Positions 11,400-24,427 of a stretch of DNA of 64,000 nucleotides are shown here, piece after piece. The DNA comes from Viola odorata (lineage: Eukaryota > Streptophyta > Magnoliopsida > Malpighiales > Violaceae). The first letter of the stretch is position 1; each line of letters opens with the position of its first letter. Where the stretch lies: the NCBI GenBank assembly GCA_963691705.1, contig OY829539.1:8310501-8374500 (forward strand). The letters run 5' to 3'. The translations under genes and the position numbers were made by a program. Below the pieces are notes generated by a model, which saw nothing but the letters and a program-made list of their open reading frames with translations, ran no database searches and was not told where the DNA came from.

Positions 11400-14300
11400 A
11401 CAATTGACGGGTTTGATCATTCCAGTGCTTTGGTTGTTTGTGTTCATGTTTTGGTACTGTTTTTAATTTTGTGAATGCTCAAGGGCGAGCATTGGCCAGT
11501 GTGGGGATATTTGATTACATGTATTTTATGCATGTTTTCCTTCCATTCTTACCTCGATTTAGGCCTTGATACTACTAATTCGCTCGTGTTTCCATCTTTA
11601 TCGCAGATCAAGGCCAAGAAGCAGAAATGTGCTAAAATACATACTTTCTGGGCAATTTCAGAAGAGTTTAAGCTTCAAGACTAGCGTCGAGACCATAGAC
11701 ACCAATTTCTCCATGTACTAATGTACTCAGATTGATATGCAAACTCTATTTTTGTGCTGTGTTATCTGTATTTTGAGTGACTAAACATATAGCCTTGTTT
11801 GCGAGCGAGTGAGTAAACACATATCTGGTGAGGGCTGCTCGTGACTAGGCCTGATGTGGAAAAGTTCTACCTTTGGGGTCGGTATCCCAATCCTTTAATG
11901 CAGGTGTGCATCTAGGCTGGAAGCGCCTTATCGAGACCTGGACAATTGACGGGTTTGATCATTCCAGTGCTTTGGTTGTTTGTGTTCATGTTTTGGTACT
12001 GTTTTTAATTTTGTGAATGCTCAAGGGCGAGCATTGGGCAGTGTGGGGATATTTGATTACTTGTATTTTATGCATGTTTTTCCTTCCATTCTTACCTCGA
12101 TTTAGGCCTTGATACTACTAATTCGCTCGTGTTTCCATCTTTATCGCAGATCAAGGCCAAGAAGCAGAAATGTGCTAACAGACATACTTTCTGGGCAATT
12201 TCAGAAGAGTTTAAGCTTCAAGACTAGCGTCGAGACCATAGACACCAATTTCTCCATGTACTAATGTACTCGGATTGATATGCAAACTCTATTTTTGTGC
12301 TGTGTTATCTGCATTTTGAGTGACTAAACATATAGCCTTGTTTGCCAGCGAGTGAGTAAACACATATCTGGTGAGGGCTGCTCGTGACTAGGCCTGATGT
12401 GGAAAAGTTCTACCTTTGGGGTCGGTATCCCAATCCTTTAATGCAGGTGTGCATCTAGGCAGGAAGCGCCTTATCGAGACCTGGACAATTGACGGGTTTG
12501 ATCATTCCAGTGCTTTGGTTGTTTGTGTTCATGTTTTGGTACTGTTTTTAATTTTGTGAATGCTGAAGGGCGGGCATTGGTCAGTGTGGGGATATTTGAT
12601 TACATGTATTTTATGCATGTTTTTCCTTCCATTCTTACCTCGATTTAGGCCTTGATACTACTAATTCGCTCGTGTTTCCATCTTTATCGCAGATCAAGGC
12701 CAAGAAGGAGAAATGTGCGAAAAGACATACTTTCTAGGCAATTTCAGAAGAGTTTAAGCTTCAAGACTAGCGTCGAGACCATAGACACCAATTTCTCCAT
12801 GTACTAATGTACTCGGATTGATATACAAACTCTATTTTTGTGCTGTGTTATCTGCATTTTGAGTGACTAAACATATAAGCTTGTTTGCGAGCGAGTGAGT
12901 AAATACATATCTGGTGAGGGCTGCTCGTGACTAGGCCTGATGTGGAAAAGTTCTACCTTTGGGGTCGGTATCCCAATCCTTTAATGCAGGTGTGCATCTA
13001 GGCAGGAAGCGCCTTATCGAGACCTGGACAATTGACGGGTTTGATCATTCCAGTGCTTTGGTTGTTTGTGTTCATGTTTTGGTACTGTTTTTAATTTTGT
13101 GAATGCTCATGGGCGAGCATTGGGCAGTGTGGGGATATTTGATTACATGTTTTTTATGCATGTTTTTCCTTCCATTCTTACCTCGATTTAGGCCTTGATA
13201 CTACTAATTCGCTCGTGTTTCCATCTTTATCGCAGATCAAGGCCAAGAAGCAGAAATGTGCTAAAAGACATACTTTCTGGCAATTTCAGAAGAGTTTAAG
13301 CTTCAAGACTAGCGTCGAGACCATAGACACTAATTTCTCCATGTACTAATGTACTCGGATTGATATGCAAACTCTATTTTTGTGCTGTGTTATCTGCATT
13401 TTGAGTGACTAAACATATAGCCTTGTTTGCCAGCGAGTGAGTAAACACATATCTGCTGAGGGCTGCTCGTGACTAGGCCTGATGTGGAAAAGTTCTACCT
13501 TTGGGGTCGGTATCCCAATGCTTTAATGCAGGTGTGCATCTAGGCAGGAAGCGCCTTATCGAGACCTTGATAATTAACGGGTTTGATCATTCCAAAGCTT
13601 TGGTTGTTTGTGTTCATGTTTTGGGACTGTTTTTTATTTTGTGAATGCTCAAGGGCGAGCATTGGGCAGTGTGGGGATATTTGATTACATGTATTTTATG
13701 CATGTTTTTCCTTCCATTCTTAACTCGATTTAGGCCTTGATACTACTAATTCGCTCGTGTTTCCATCTTTATCGCAGATCAAGGCCAAGAAGGAGAAATG
13801 TGCGAAAAGACATACTTTCTGGGCAATTTCAGAAGAGTTTAAGCTTCAAGACTAGCGTCGAGGCCATAGACACCAATTTCTCCATTTACTAATGTACTCG
13901 GATTGATATACAAACTCTATTTTTGTGCTGTGTTATCTGCATTTTGAGTGACTAAACATATAGGCTTGTTTGCGAGCGAGTGAGTAAATACATATCTGGT
14001 GAGGGCTGCTCGTGACTAGGCCTGATGTGGAAAAGTTCTACCTTTGGGGCCGGTATCCCAATCCTTTAATGCAGGTGTGCATCTAGGCAGGAAGCGCCTT
14101 ATCGAGACCTGGACAATTGACGGGTTTGATCATTCCAGTGCTTTGGTTGTTTGTGTTCATGTTTTGGTACTGTTTTTAATTTTGTGAATGCTCAAGGGCG
14201 AGCATTGGCCTGTGTGGGGATATTTGATTACATGTATTTTATGCATGTTTTTCCTTCCATTCTTAACTCGATTTAGGCCTTGATACTACTAATTCGCTCG

Positions 14301-15741
14301 TGTTTCCATCTTTATCGCAGATCAAGGCCAAGAAGGAGAAATGTGCGAAAAGACATACTTTCTGGGCAATTTCAGAAGAGTTTAAGCTTCAAGACTAGCG
14401 TCGAGGCCATAGACACCAATTTCTCCATGTACTAATGTACTCGGATTGATATACAAACTCTATTTTTGTGCTGTGTTATCTGCATTTTGAGTGACTAAAC
14501 ATATAGGCTTGTTTGCGAGCGAGTGAGTAAATACATATCTGGTGAGGGCTGCTCGTGACTAGGCCTGATGTGGAAAAGTTCTACCTTTGGGGCCGGTATC
14601 CCAATCCTTTAATGCAGGTGTGCATCTAGGCAGGAAGCGCCTTATCGAGACCTGGACAATTGACGGGTTTGATCATTCCAGTGCTTTGGTTGTTTGTGTT
14701 CATGTTTTGGTACTGTTTTTAATTTTGTGAATGCTCAAGGGCGAGCATTGGCCAGTGTGGGGATATTTGATTACATGTATTTTATGCATGTTTTTCCTTC
14801 CATTCTTAACTCGATTTAGGCCTTGATACTACTAATTCGCTCGTGTTTCCATCTTTATCGCAGATCAAGGCCAAGAAGGAGAAATGTGCGAAAAGACATA
14901 CTTTCTGGGCAATTTCAGAAGAGTTTAAGCTTCAAGACTAGCGTCGAGGCCATAGACACCAATTTCTCCATGTACTAATGTACTCGGATTGATATACAAA
15001 CTCTATTTTTGTGCTGTGTTATCTGCATTTTGAGTGACTAAACATATAGGCTTGTTTGCGAGCGAGTGAGTAAATACATATCTGGTGAGGGCTGCTCGTG
15101 ACTAGGCCTGATGTGGAAAAGTTCTACCTTTGGGGCCGGTATCCCAATCCTTTAATGCAGGTGTGCATCTAGGCAGGAAGCGCCTTATCGAGACCTGGAC
15201 AATTGACGGGTTTGATCATTCCAGTGCTTTGGTTGTTTGTGTTCATGTTTTGGTACTGTTTTTAATTTTGTGAATGCTCAAGGGCGAGCATTGGCCTGTG
15301 TGGGGATATTTGATTACATGTATTTTATGCATGTTTTTCCTTCCATTCTTAACTCGATTTAGGCCTTGATACTACTAATTCGCTCGTGTTTCCATCTTTA
15401 TCGCAGATCAAGGCCAAGAAGGAGAAATGTGCGAAAAGACATACTTTCTGGGCAATTTCAGAAGAGTTTAAGCTTCAAGACTAGCGTCGAGGCCATAGAC
15501 ACCAATTTCTCCATGTACTAATGTACTCGGATTGATATACAAACTCTATTTTTGTGCTGTGTTATCTGCATTTTGAGTGACTAAACATATAGGCTTGTTT
15601 GCGAGCGAGTGAGTAAATACATATCTGGTGAGGGCTGCTCGTGACTAGGCCTGATGTGGAAAAGTTCTACCTTTGGGGCCGGTATCCCAATCCTTTAATG
15701 CAGGTGTGCATCTAGGCAGGAAGCGCCTTATCGAGACCTGG
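11400..15741 (+). repeat. HOR phrase M22-M29: B-C-D-E-F-A-A-A (4342 bp)
   Basis: B 11400, C 11942 (GCTAACAGAC), D 12485 (TAG in the frame), E 13028 (one G lost near 13279, so 542 bp), F 13570, then three A copies at 14113, 14656 and 15199 that alternate GGCCTG, GGCCAG, GGCCTG. The alternation suggests that a two-A block was the unit copied. Confidence 0.85.
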
Positions 15742-18700
15742 ACAATTGACGGGTTTGATCATTCCAGTGCTTTGGTTGTTTGTGTTCATGTTTTGGTACT
15801 GTTTTTAATTTTGTGAATGCTCAAGGGCGAGCATTGGCCAGTGTGGGGATATTTGATTACATGTATTTTATGCATGTTTTCCTTCCATTCTTACCTCGAT
15901 TTAGGCCTTGATACTACTAATTCGCTCGTGTTTCCATCTTTATCGCAGATCAAGGCCAAGAAGCAGAAATGTGCTAAAATACATACTTTCTGGGCAATTT
16001 CAGAAGAGTTTAAGCTTCAAGACTAGCGTCGAGACCATAGACACCAATTTCTCCATGTACTAATGTACTCGGATTGATATGCAAACTCTATTTTTGTGCT
16101 GTGTTATCTGTATTTTGAGTGACTAAACATATAGCCTTGTTTGCGAGCGAGTGAGTAAACACATATCTGGTGAGGGCTGCTCGTGACTAGGCCTGATGTG
16201 GAAAAGTTCTACCTTTGGGGTCGGTATCCCAATACTTTAATGCAGGTGTGCATCTAGGCTGGAAGCACCTTATCGAGACCTGGACAATTGACGGGTTTGA
16301 TCATTCCAGTGCTTTGGTTGTTTGTGTTCATGTTTTGGTACTGTTTTTAATTTTGTGAATGCTCAAGGGCGAGCATTGGGCAGTGTGGGGATATTTGATT
16401 ACATGTATTTTATGCATGTTTTTCCTTCCATTCTTACCTCGATTTAGGCCTTGATACTACTAATTCGCTCGTGTTTCCATCTTTATCGCAGATCAAGGCC
16501 AAGAAGCAGAAATGTGCTAACAGACATACTTTCTGGGCAATTTCAGAAGAGTTTAAGCTTCAAGACTAGCGTCGAGACCATAGACACCAATTTCTCCATG
16601 TACTAATGTACTCGGATTGATATGCAAACTCTATTTTTGTGCTGTGTTATCTGCATTTTGAGTGACTAAACATATAGCCTTGTTTGCCAGCGAGTGAGTA
16701 AACACATATCTGGTGAGGGCTGCTCGTGACTAGGCCTGATGTGGAAAAGTTCTACCTTTGGGGTCGGTATCCCAATCCTTTAATGCAGGTGTGCATCTAG
16801 GCAGGAAGCGCCTTATCGAGACCTGGACAATTGACGGGTTTGATCATTCCAGTGCTTTGGTTGTTTGTGTTCATGTTTTGGTACTGTTTTTAATTTTGTG
16901 AATGCTGAAGGGCGGGCATTGGGCAGTGTGGGGATATTTGATTACATGTATTTTATGCATGTTTTTCCTTCCATTCTTACCTCGATTTAGGCCTTGATAC
17001 TACTAATTCGCTCGTGTTTCCATCTTTATCGCAGATCAAGGCCAAGAAGGAGAAATGTGCGAAAAGACATACTTTCTGGGCAATTTCAGAAGAGTTTAAG
17101 CTTCAAGACTAGCGTCGAGACCATAGACACCAATTTCTCCATGTACTAATGTACTCGGATTGATATACAAACTCTATTTTTGTGCTGTGTTATCTGCATT
17201 TTGAGTGACTAAACATATAAGCTTGTTTGCGAGCGAGTGAGTAAATACATATCTGGTGAGGGCTGCTCGTGACTAGGCCTGATGTGGAAAAGTTCTACCT
17301 TTGGGGTCGGTATCCCAATCCTTTAATGCAGGTGTGCATCTAGGCAGGAAGCGCCTTATCGAGACCTGGACAATTGACGGGTTTGATCATTCCAGTGCTT
17401 TGGTTGTTTGTGTTCATGTTTTGGTACTGTTTTTAATTTTGTGAATGCTCATGGGCGAGCATTGGGCAGTGTGGGGATATTTGATTACATGTTTTTTATG
17501 CATGTTTTTCCTTCCATTCTTACCTCGATTTAGGCCTTGATACTACTAATTCGCTCGTGTTTCCATCTTTATCGCAGATCAAGGCCAAGAAGCAGAAATG
17601 TGCTAAAAGACATACTTTCTGGGCAATTTCAGAAGAGTTTAAGCTTCAAGACTAGCGTCGAGACCATAGACACTAATTTCTCCATGTACTAATGTACTCG
17701 GATTGATATGCAAACTCTATTTTTGTGCTGTGTTATCTGCATTTTGAGTGACTAAACATATAGCCTTGTTTGCCAGCGAGTGAGTAAACACATATCTGCT
17801 GAGGGCTGCTCGTGACTAGGCCTGATGTGGAAAAGTTCTACCTTTGGGGTCGGTATCCCAATGCTTTAATGCAGGTGTGCATCTAGGCAGGAAGCGCCTT
17901 ATCGAGACCTTGATAATTAACGGGTTTGATCATTCCAAAGCTTTGGTTGTTTGTGTTCATGTTTTGGGACTGTTTTTTATTTTGTGAATGCTCAAGGGCG
18001 AGCATTGGGCAGTGTGGGGATATTTGATTACATGTATTTTATGCATGTTTTTCCTTCCATTCTTAACTCGATTTAGGCCTTGATACTACTAATTCGCTCG
18101 TGTTTCCATCTTTATCGCAGATCAAGGCCAAGAAGGAGAAATGTGCGAAAAGACATACTTTCTAGGCAATTTCTGAAGAGTTTAAGCTTCAAGACTAGCG
18201 TCGAGGCCATAGACACTAATTTCTCCATGTACTAATGTACTCGGATTGATATACAAACTCTATTTTTGTGCTGTGTTATCTGCATTTTGAGTGACTAAAC
18301 ATATAGGCTTGTTTGCGAGCGAGTGAGTAAATACATATCTGGTGAGGGCTGCTCGTGACTAGGCCTGATGTGGAAAAGTTCAACCTTTGGGGCCGGTATC
18401 CCAATCCTTTAATGCAGGTGTGCATCTAGGCAGGAAGCGCCTTATCGAGACCTGGACAATTGACGGGTTTGATCATTCCAGTGCTTTGGTTGTTTGTGTT
18501 CATGTTTTGGTACTGTTTTTAATTTTGTGAATGCTCAAGGGCGAGCATTGGGCAGTGTGGGGATATTTGATTACATGTTTTTTATGCATGTTTTTCCTTC
18601 CATTCTTACCTCGATTTAGGCCTTGATACTACTAATTCGCTCGTGTTTCCATCTTTATAGCAGATCAAGGCCAAGAAGCAGAAATGTGCTAAAAGACATA

Positions 18701-19541
18701 CTTTCTGGGCAATTTCAGAAGAGTTTAAGCTTCAAGACTAGCGTCGAGACCATAGACACTAATTTCTCCATGTACTAATGTACTCGGATTGATATGCAAA
18801 CTCTATTTTTGTGCTGTGTTATCTGCATTTTGAGTGACTAAACATATAGCCTTGTTTGCCAGCGAGTGAGTAAACACATATCTGCTGAGGGCTGCTCGTG
18901 ACTAGGCCTGATGTGGAAAAGTTCTACCTTTGGGGTCGGTATCCCAATGCTTTAATGCAGGTGTGCATCTAGGCAGGAAGCGCCTTATCGAGACCTTGAT
19001 AATTAACGGGTTTGATCATTCCAAAGCTTTGGTTGTTTGTGTTCATGTTTTGGGACTGTTTTTTATTTTGTGAATGCTCAAGGGCGAGCATTGGGCAGTG
19101 TGGGGATATTTGATTACATGTATTTTATGCATGTTTTTCCTTCCATTCTTAACTCGATTTAGGCCTTGATACTACTAATTCGCTCGTGTTTCCATCTTTA
19201 TCGCAGATCAAGGCCAAGAAGGAGAAATGTGCGAAAAGACATACTTTCTGGGCAATTTCAGAAGAGTTTAAGCTTCAAGACTAGCGTCGAGGCCATAGAC
19301 ACCAATTTCTCCATGTACTAATGTACTCGGATTGATATACAAACTCTATTTTTGTGCTGTGTTATCTGCATTTTGAGTGACTAAACATATAGGCTTGTTT
19401 GCGAGCGAGTGAGTAAATACATATCTGGTGAGGGCTGCTCGTGACTAGGCCTGATGTGGAAAAGTTCTACCTTTGGGGCCGGTATCCCAATCCTTTAATG
19501 CAGGTGTGCATCTAGGCAGGAAGCGCCTTATCGAGACCTGG
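15742..19541 (+). repeat. HOR phrase M30-M36: B-C-D-E-F-E'-F (3800 bp)
   Basis: B 15742, C 16284 (shares GCTAACAGAC with M23), D 16827, E 17370, F 17913 (TAG in the frame, TTTCTGAAG), E' 18456 (TTTATAGCAG), F 18999. The E'-F pair looks like a dimer insertion at the end of a pentamer. Confidence 0.8.
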
Positions 19542-22500
19542 ACAATTGACGGGTTTGATCATTCCAGTGCTTTGGTTGTTTGTGTTCATGTTTTGGTACT
19601 GTTTTTAATTTTGTGAATGCTCAAGGGCGAGCATTGGCCAGTGTGGGGATATTTGATTACATGTATTTTATGCATGTTTTCCTTCCATTCTTACCTCGAT
19701 TTAGGCCATGATACTACTAATTCGCTCGTGTTTCCATCTTTATCGCAGATCAAGGCCAAGAAGCAGAAATGTGCTAAAATACATACTTTCTGGGCAATTT
19801 CAGAAGAGTTTAAGCTTCAAGACTAGCGTCGAGACCATAGACACCAATTTCTCCATGTACTAATGTACTCGGATTGATATGCAAACTCTATTTTTGTGCT
19901 GTGTTATCTGTATTTTGAGTGACTAAACATATAGCCTTGTTTGCGAGCGAGTGAGTAAACACATATCTGGTGAGGGCTGCTCGTGACTAGGCCTGATGTG
20001 GAAAAGTTCTACCTTTGGGGTCGGTATCCCAATCCTTTAATGCAGGTGTGCATCTAGGCTGGAAGCGCCTTATCGAGACCTGGACAATTGACGGGTTTGA
20101 TCATTCCAGTGCTTTGGTTGTTTGTGTTCATGTTTTGGTACTGTTTTTAATTTTGTGAATGCTCAAGGGCGAGCATTGGGCAGTGTGGGGATATTTGATT
20201 ACATGTATTTTATGCATGTTTTTCCTTCCATTCTTACCTCGATTTAGGCCTTGATACTACTAATTCGCTCGTGTTTCCATCTTTATCGCAGATCAAGGCC
20301 AAGAAGCAGAAATGTGCTAAAAGACATACTTTCTGGGCAATTTCAGAAGAGTTTAAGCTTCAAGACTAGCGTCGAGACCATAGACACCAATTTCTCCATG
20401 TACTAATGTACTCGGATTGATATGCAAACTCTATTTTTGTGCTGTGTTATCTGCATTTTGAGTGACTAAACATATAGCCTTGTTTGCCAGCGAGTGAGTA
20501 AACACATATCTGGTGAGGGCTGCTCGTGACTAGGCCTGATGTGGAAAAGTTCTACCTTTGGGGTCGGTATCCCAATCCTTTAATGCAGGTGTGCATCTAG
20601 GCAGGAAGCGCCTTATCGAGACCTGGACAATTGACGGGTTTGATCATTCCAGTGCTTTGGTTGTTTGTGTTCATGTTTTGGTACTGTTTTTAATTTTGTG
20701 AATGCTGAAGGGCGGGCATTGGGCAGTGTGGGGATATTTGATTACATGTATTTTATGCATGTTTTTCCTTCCATTCTTACCTCGATTTAGGCCTTGATAC
20801 TACTAATTCGCTCGTGTTTCCATCTTTATCGCAGATCAAGGCCAAGAAGGAGAAATGTGCGAAAAGACATACTTTCTGGGCAATTTCAGAAGAGTTTAAG
20901 CTTCAAGACTAGCGTCGAGACCATAGACACCAATTTCTCCATGTACTAATGTACTCGGATTGATATACAAACTCTATTTTTGTGCTGTGTTATCTGCATT
21001 TTGAGTGACTAAACATATAAGCTTGTTTGCGAGCGAGTGAGTAAATACATATCTGGTGAGGGCTGCTCGTGACTAGGCCTGATGTGGAAAAGTTCTACCT
21101 TTGGGGTCGGTATCCCAATCCTTTAATGCAGGTGTGCATCTAGGCAGGAAGCGCCTTATCGAGACCTGGACAATTGACGGGTTTGATCATTCCAGTGCTT
21201 TGGTTGTTTGTGTTCATGTTTTGGTACTGTTTTTAATTTTGTGAATGCTCATGGGCGAGCATTGGGCAGTGTGGGGATATTTGATTACATGTTTTTTATG
21301 CATGTTTTTCCTTCCATTCTTACCTCGATTTAGGCCTTGATACTACTAATTCGCTCGTGTTTCCATCTTTATCGCAGATCAAGGCCAAGAAGCAGAAATG
21401 TGCTAAAAGACATACTTTCTGGGCAATTTCAGAAGAGTTTAAGCTTCAAGACTAGCGTCGAGACCATAGACACTAATTTCTCCATGTACTAATGTACTCG
21501 GATTGATATGCAAACTCTATTTTTGTGCTGTGTTATCTGCATTTTGAGTGACTAAACATATAGCCTTGTTTGCCAGCGAGTGAGTAAACACATATCTGCT
21601 GAGGGCTGCTCGTGACTAGGCCTGATGTGGAAAAGTTCTACCTTTGGGGTCGGTATCCCAATGCTTTAATGCAGGTGTGCATCTAGGCAGGAAGCGCCTT
21701 ATCGAGACCTTGATAATTAACGGGTTTGATCATTCCAAAGCTTTGGTTGTTTGTGTTCATGTTTTGGGACTATTTTTTATTTTGTGAATGCTCAAGGGCG
21801 AGCATTGGGCAGTGTGGGGATATTTGATTACATGTATTTTATGCATGTTTTTCCTTCCATTCTTAACTCGATTTAGGCCTTGATACTACTAATTCGCTCG
21901 TGTTTCCATCTTTATCGCAGATCAAGGCCAAGAAGGAGAAATGTGCGAAAAGACATACTTTCTGGGCAATTTCAGAAGAGTTTAAGCTTCAAGACTAGCG
22001 TCGAGGCCATAGACACCAATTTCTCCATGTACTAATGTACTCGGATTGATATACAAACTCTATTTTTGTGCTGTGTTATCTGCATTTTGAGTGACTAAAC
22101 ATATAGGCTTGTTTGCGAGCGAGTGAGTAAACACATATCTGGTGAGGGCTGCTCGTGACTAGGCCTGATGTGGAAAAGTTCTACCTTTGGGGTCGGTATC
22201 CCAATCCTTTAATGCAGGTGTGCATCTAGGCTGGAAGCGCCTTATCGAGACCTGGACAATTGACGGGTTTGATCATTCCAGTGCTTTGGTTGTTTATGTT
22301 CATGTTTTGGTACTGTTTTTAATTTTGTGAATGCTCAAGGGCGAGCATTGGGCAGTGTGGGGATATTTGATTACATGTATTTTATGCATGTTTTTCCTTC
22401 CATTCTTACCTCGATTTAGGCCTTGATACTACTAATTCGCTCGTGTTTCCATCTTTATCGCAGATCAAGGCCAAGAAGCAGAAATGTGCTAAAAGACATA

Positions 22501-24427
22501 CTTTCTGGGCAATTTCAGAAGAGTTTAAGCTTCAAGACTAGCGTCGAGACCATAGACACCAATTTCTCCATGTACTAATGTACTCGGATTGATATGCAAA
22601 CTCTATTTTTGTGCTGTGTTATCTGCATTTTGAGTGACTAAACATATAGCCTTGTTTGCCAGCGAGTGAGTAAACACATATCTGGTGAGGGCTGCTCGTG
22701 ACTAGGCCTGATGTGGAAAAGTTCTACCTTTGGGGTCGGTATCCCAATCCTTTAATGCAGGTGTGCATCTAGGCAGGAAGCGCCTTATCGAGACCTGGAC
22801 AATTGACGGGTTTGATCATTCCAGTGCTTTGGTTGTTTGTGTTCATGTTTTGGTACTGTTTTTAATTTTGTGAATGCTGAAGGGCGGGCATTGGGCAGTG
22901 TGGGGATATTTGATTACATGTATTTTATGCATGTTTTTCCTTCCATTCTTACCTCGATTTAGGCCTTGATACTACTAATTCGCTCGTGTTTCCATCTTTA
23001 TCGCAGATCAAGGCCAAGAAGGAGAAATGTGCGAAAAGACATACTTTCTGGGCAATTTCAGAAGAGTTTAAGCTTCAAGACTAGCGTCGAGACCATAGAC
23101 ACCAATTTCTCCATGTACTAATGTACTCGGATTGATATACAAACTCTATTTTTGTGCTGTGTTATCTGCATTTTGAGTGACTAAACATATAAGCTTGTTT
23201 GCGAGCGAGTGAGTAAATACATATCTGGTGAGGGCTGCTCGTGACTAGGCCTGATGTGGAAAAGTTCTACCTTTGGGGTCGGTATCCCAATCCTTTAATG
23301 CAGGTGTGCATCTAGGCAGGAAGCGCCTTATCGAGACCTGGACAATTGACGGGTTTGATCATTCCAGTGCTTTGGTTGTTTGTGTTCATGTTTTGGTACT
23401 GTTTTTAATTTTGTGAATGCTCATGGGCGAGCATTGGGCAGTGTGGGGATATTTGATTACATGTTTTTTATGCATGTTTTTCCTTCCATTCTTACCTCGA
23501 TTTAGGCCTTGATACTACTAATTCGCTCGTGTTTCCATCTTTATCGCAGATCAAGGCCAAGAAGCAGAAATGTGCTAAAAGACATACTTTCTGGGCAATT
23601 TCAGAAGAGTTTAAGCTTCAAGACTAGCGTCGAGACCATAGACACTAATTTCTCCATGTACTAATGTACTCGGATTGATATGCAAACTCTATTTTTGTGC
23701 TGTGTTATCTGCATTTTGAGTGACTAAACATATAGCCTTGTTTGCCAGCGAGTGAGTAAACACATATCTGCTGAGGGCTGCTCGTGACTAGGCCTGATGT
23801 GGAAAAGTTCTACCTTTGGGGTCGGTATCCCAATGCTTTAATGCAGGTGTGCATCTAGGCAGGAAGCGCCTTATCGAGACCTTGATAATTAACGGGTTTG
23901 ATCATTCCAAAGCTTTGGTTGTTTGTGTTCATGTTTTGGGACTATTTTTTATTTTGTGAATGCTCAAGGGCGAGCATTGGGCAGTGTGGGGATATTTGAT
24001 TACATGTATTTTATGCATGTTTTTCCTTCCATTCTTAACTCGATTTAGGCCTTGATACTACTAATTCGCTCGTGTTTCCATCTTTATCGCAGATCAAGGC
24101 CAAGAAGGAGAAATGTGCGAAAAGACATACTTTCTGGGCAATTTCAGAAGAGTTTAAGCTTCAAGACTAGCGTCGAGGCCATAGACACCAATTTCTCCAT
24201 GTACTAATGTACTCGGATTGATATACAAACTCTATTTTTGTGCTGTGTTATCTGCATTTTGAGTGACTAAACATATAGGCTTGTTTGCGAGCGAGTGAGT
24301 AAATACATATCTGGTGAGGGCTGCTCGTGACTAGGCCTGATGTGGAAAAGTTCTACCTTTGGGGCCGGTATCCCAATCCTTTAATGCAGGTGTGCATCTA
24401 GGCAGGAAGCGCCTTATCGAGACCTGG
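19542..24427 (+). repeat. HOR phrase M37-M45: B-C-D-E-F*-C-D-E-F* (4886 bp)
   Basis: B 19542 (private GGCCATGAT), C 20084, D 20627, E 21170, F* 21713, then C 22256, D 22799, E 23342, F* 23885. Both F* copies share the private change GGGACTATTTTTT, so the C-D-E-F* tetramer (2172 bp) was duplicated. The first F* has a B-type tail instead of its own, marking the junction. Confidence 0.88.

Larger units (their letters stand above)
1..24427 (+). repeat. Region 1: variable-length HOR phrases, B-C-D-E-F(-A)n
   Basis: Monomer starts are 1, 544, 1087, 1629, 2172, 2715, 3258, 3801, 4343, 4886, 5429, 5972, 6514, 7057, 7600, 8143, 8685, 9228, 9771, 10314, 10857, 11400, 11942, 12485, 13028, 13570, 14113, 14656, 15199, 15742, 16284, 16827, 17370, 17913, 18456, 18999, 19542, 20084, 20627, 21170, 21713, 22256, 22799, 23342 and 23885. 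The class string for M1-M45 is AA / BCDEF / BE'GF / BCGF / BCEFAA / BCDEFAAA / BCDEFE'F / BCDEFCDEF. Class F (ATAATTAAC with the palindrome CCAAAGCTTTGG) is prominent here and disappears after M64. The phrase length changes by whole monomers, as expected from in-register unequal exchange. Confidence 0.85.
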
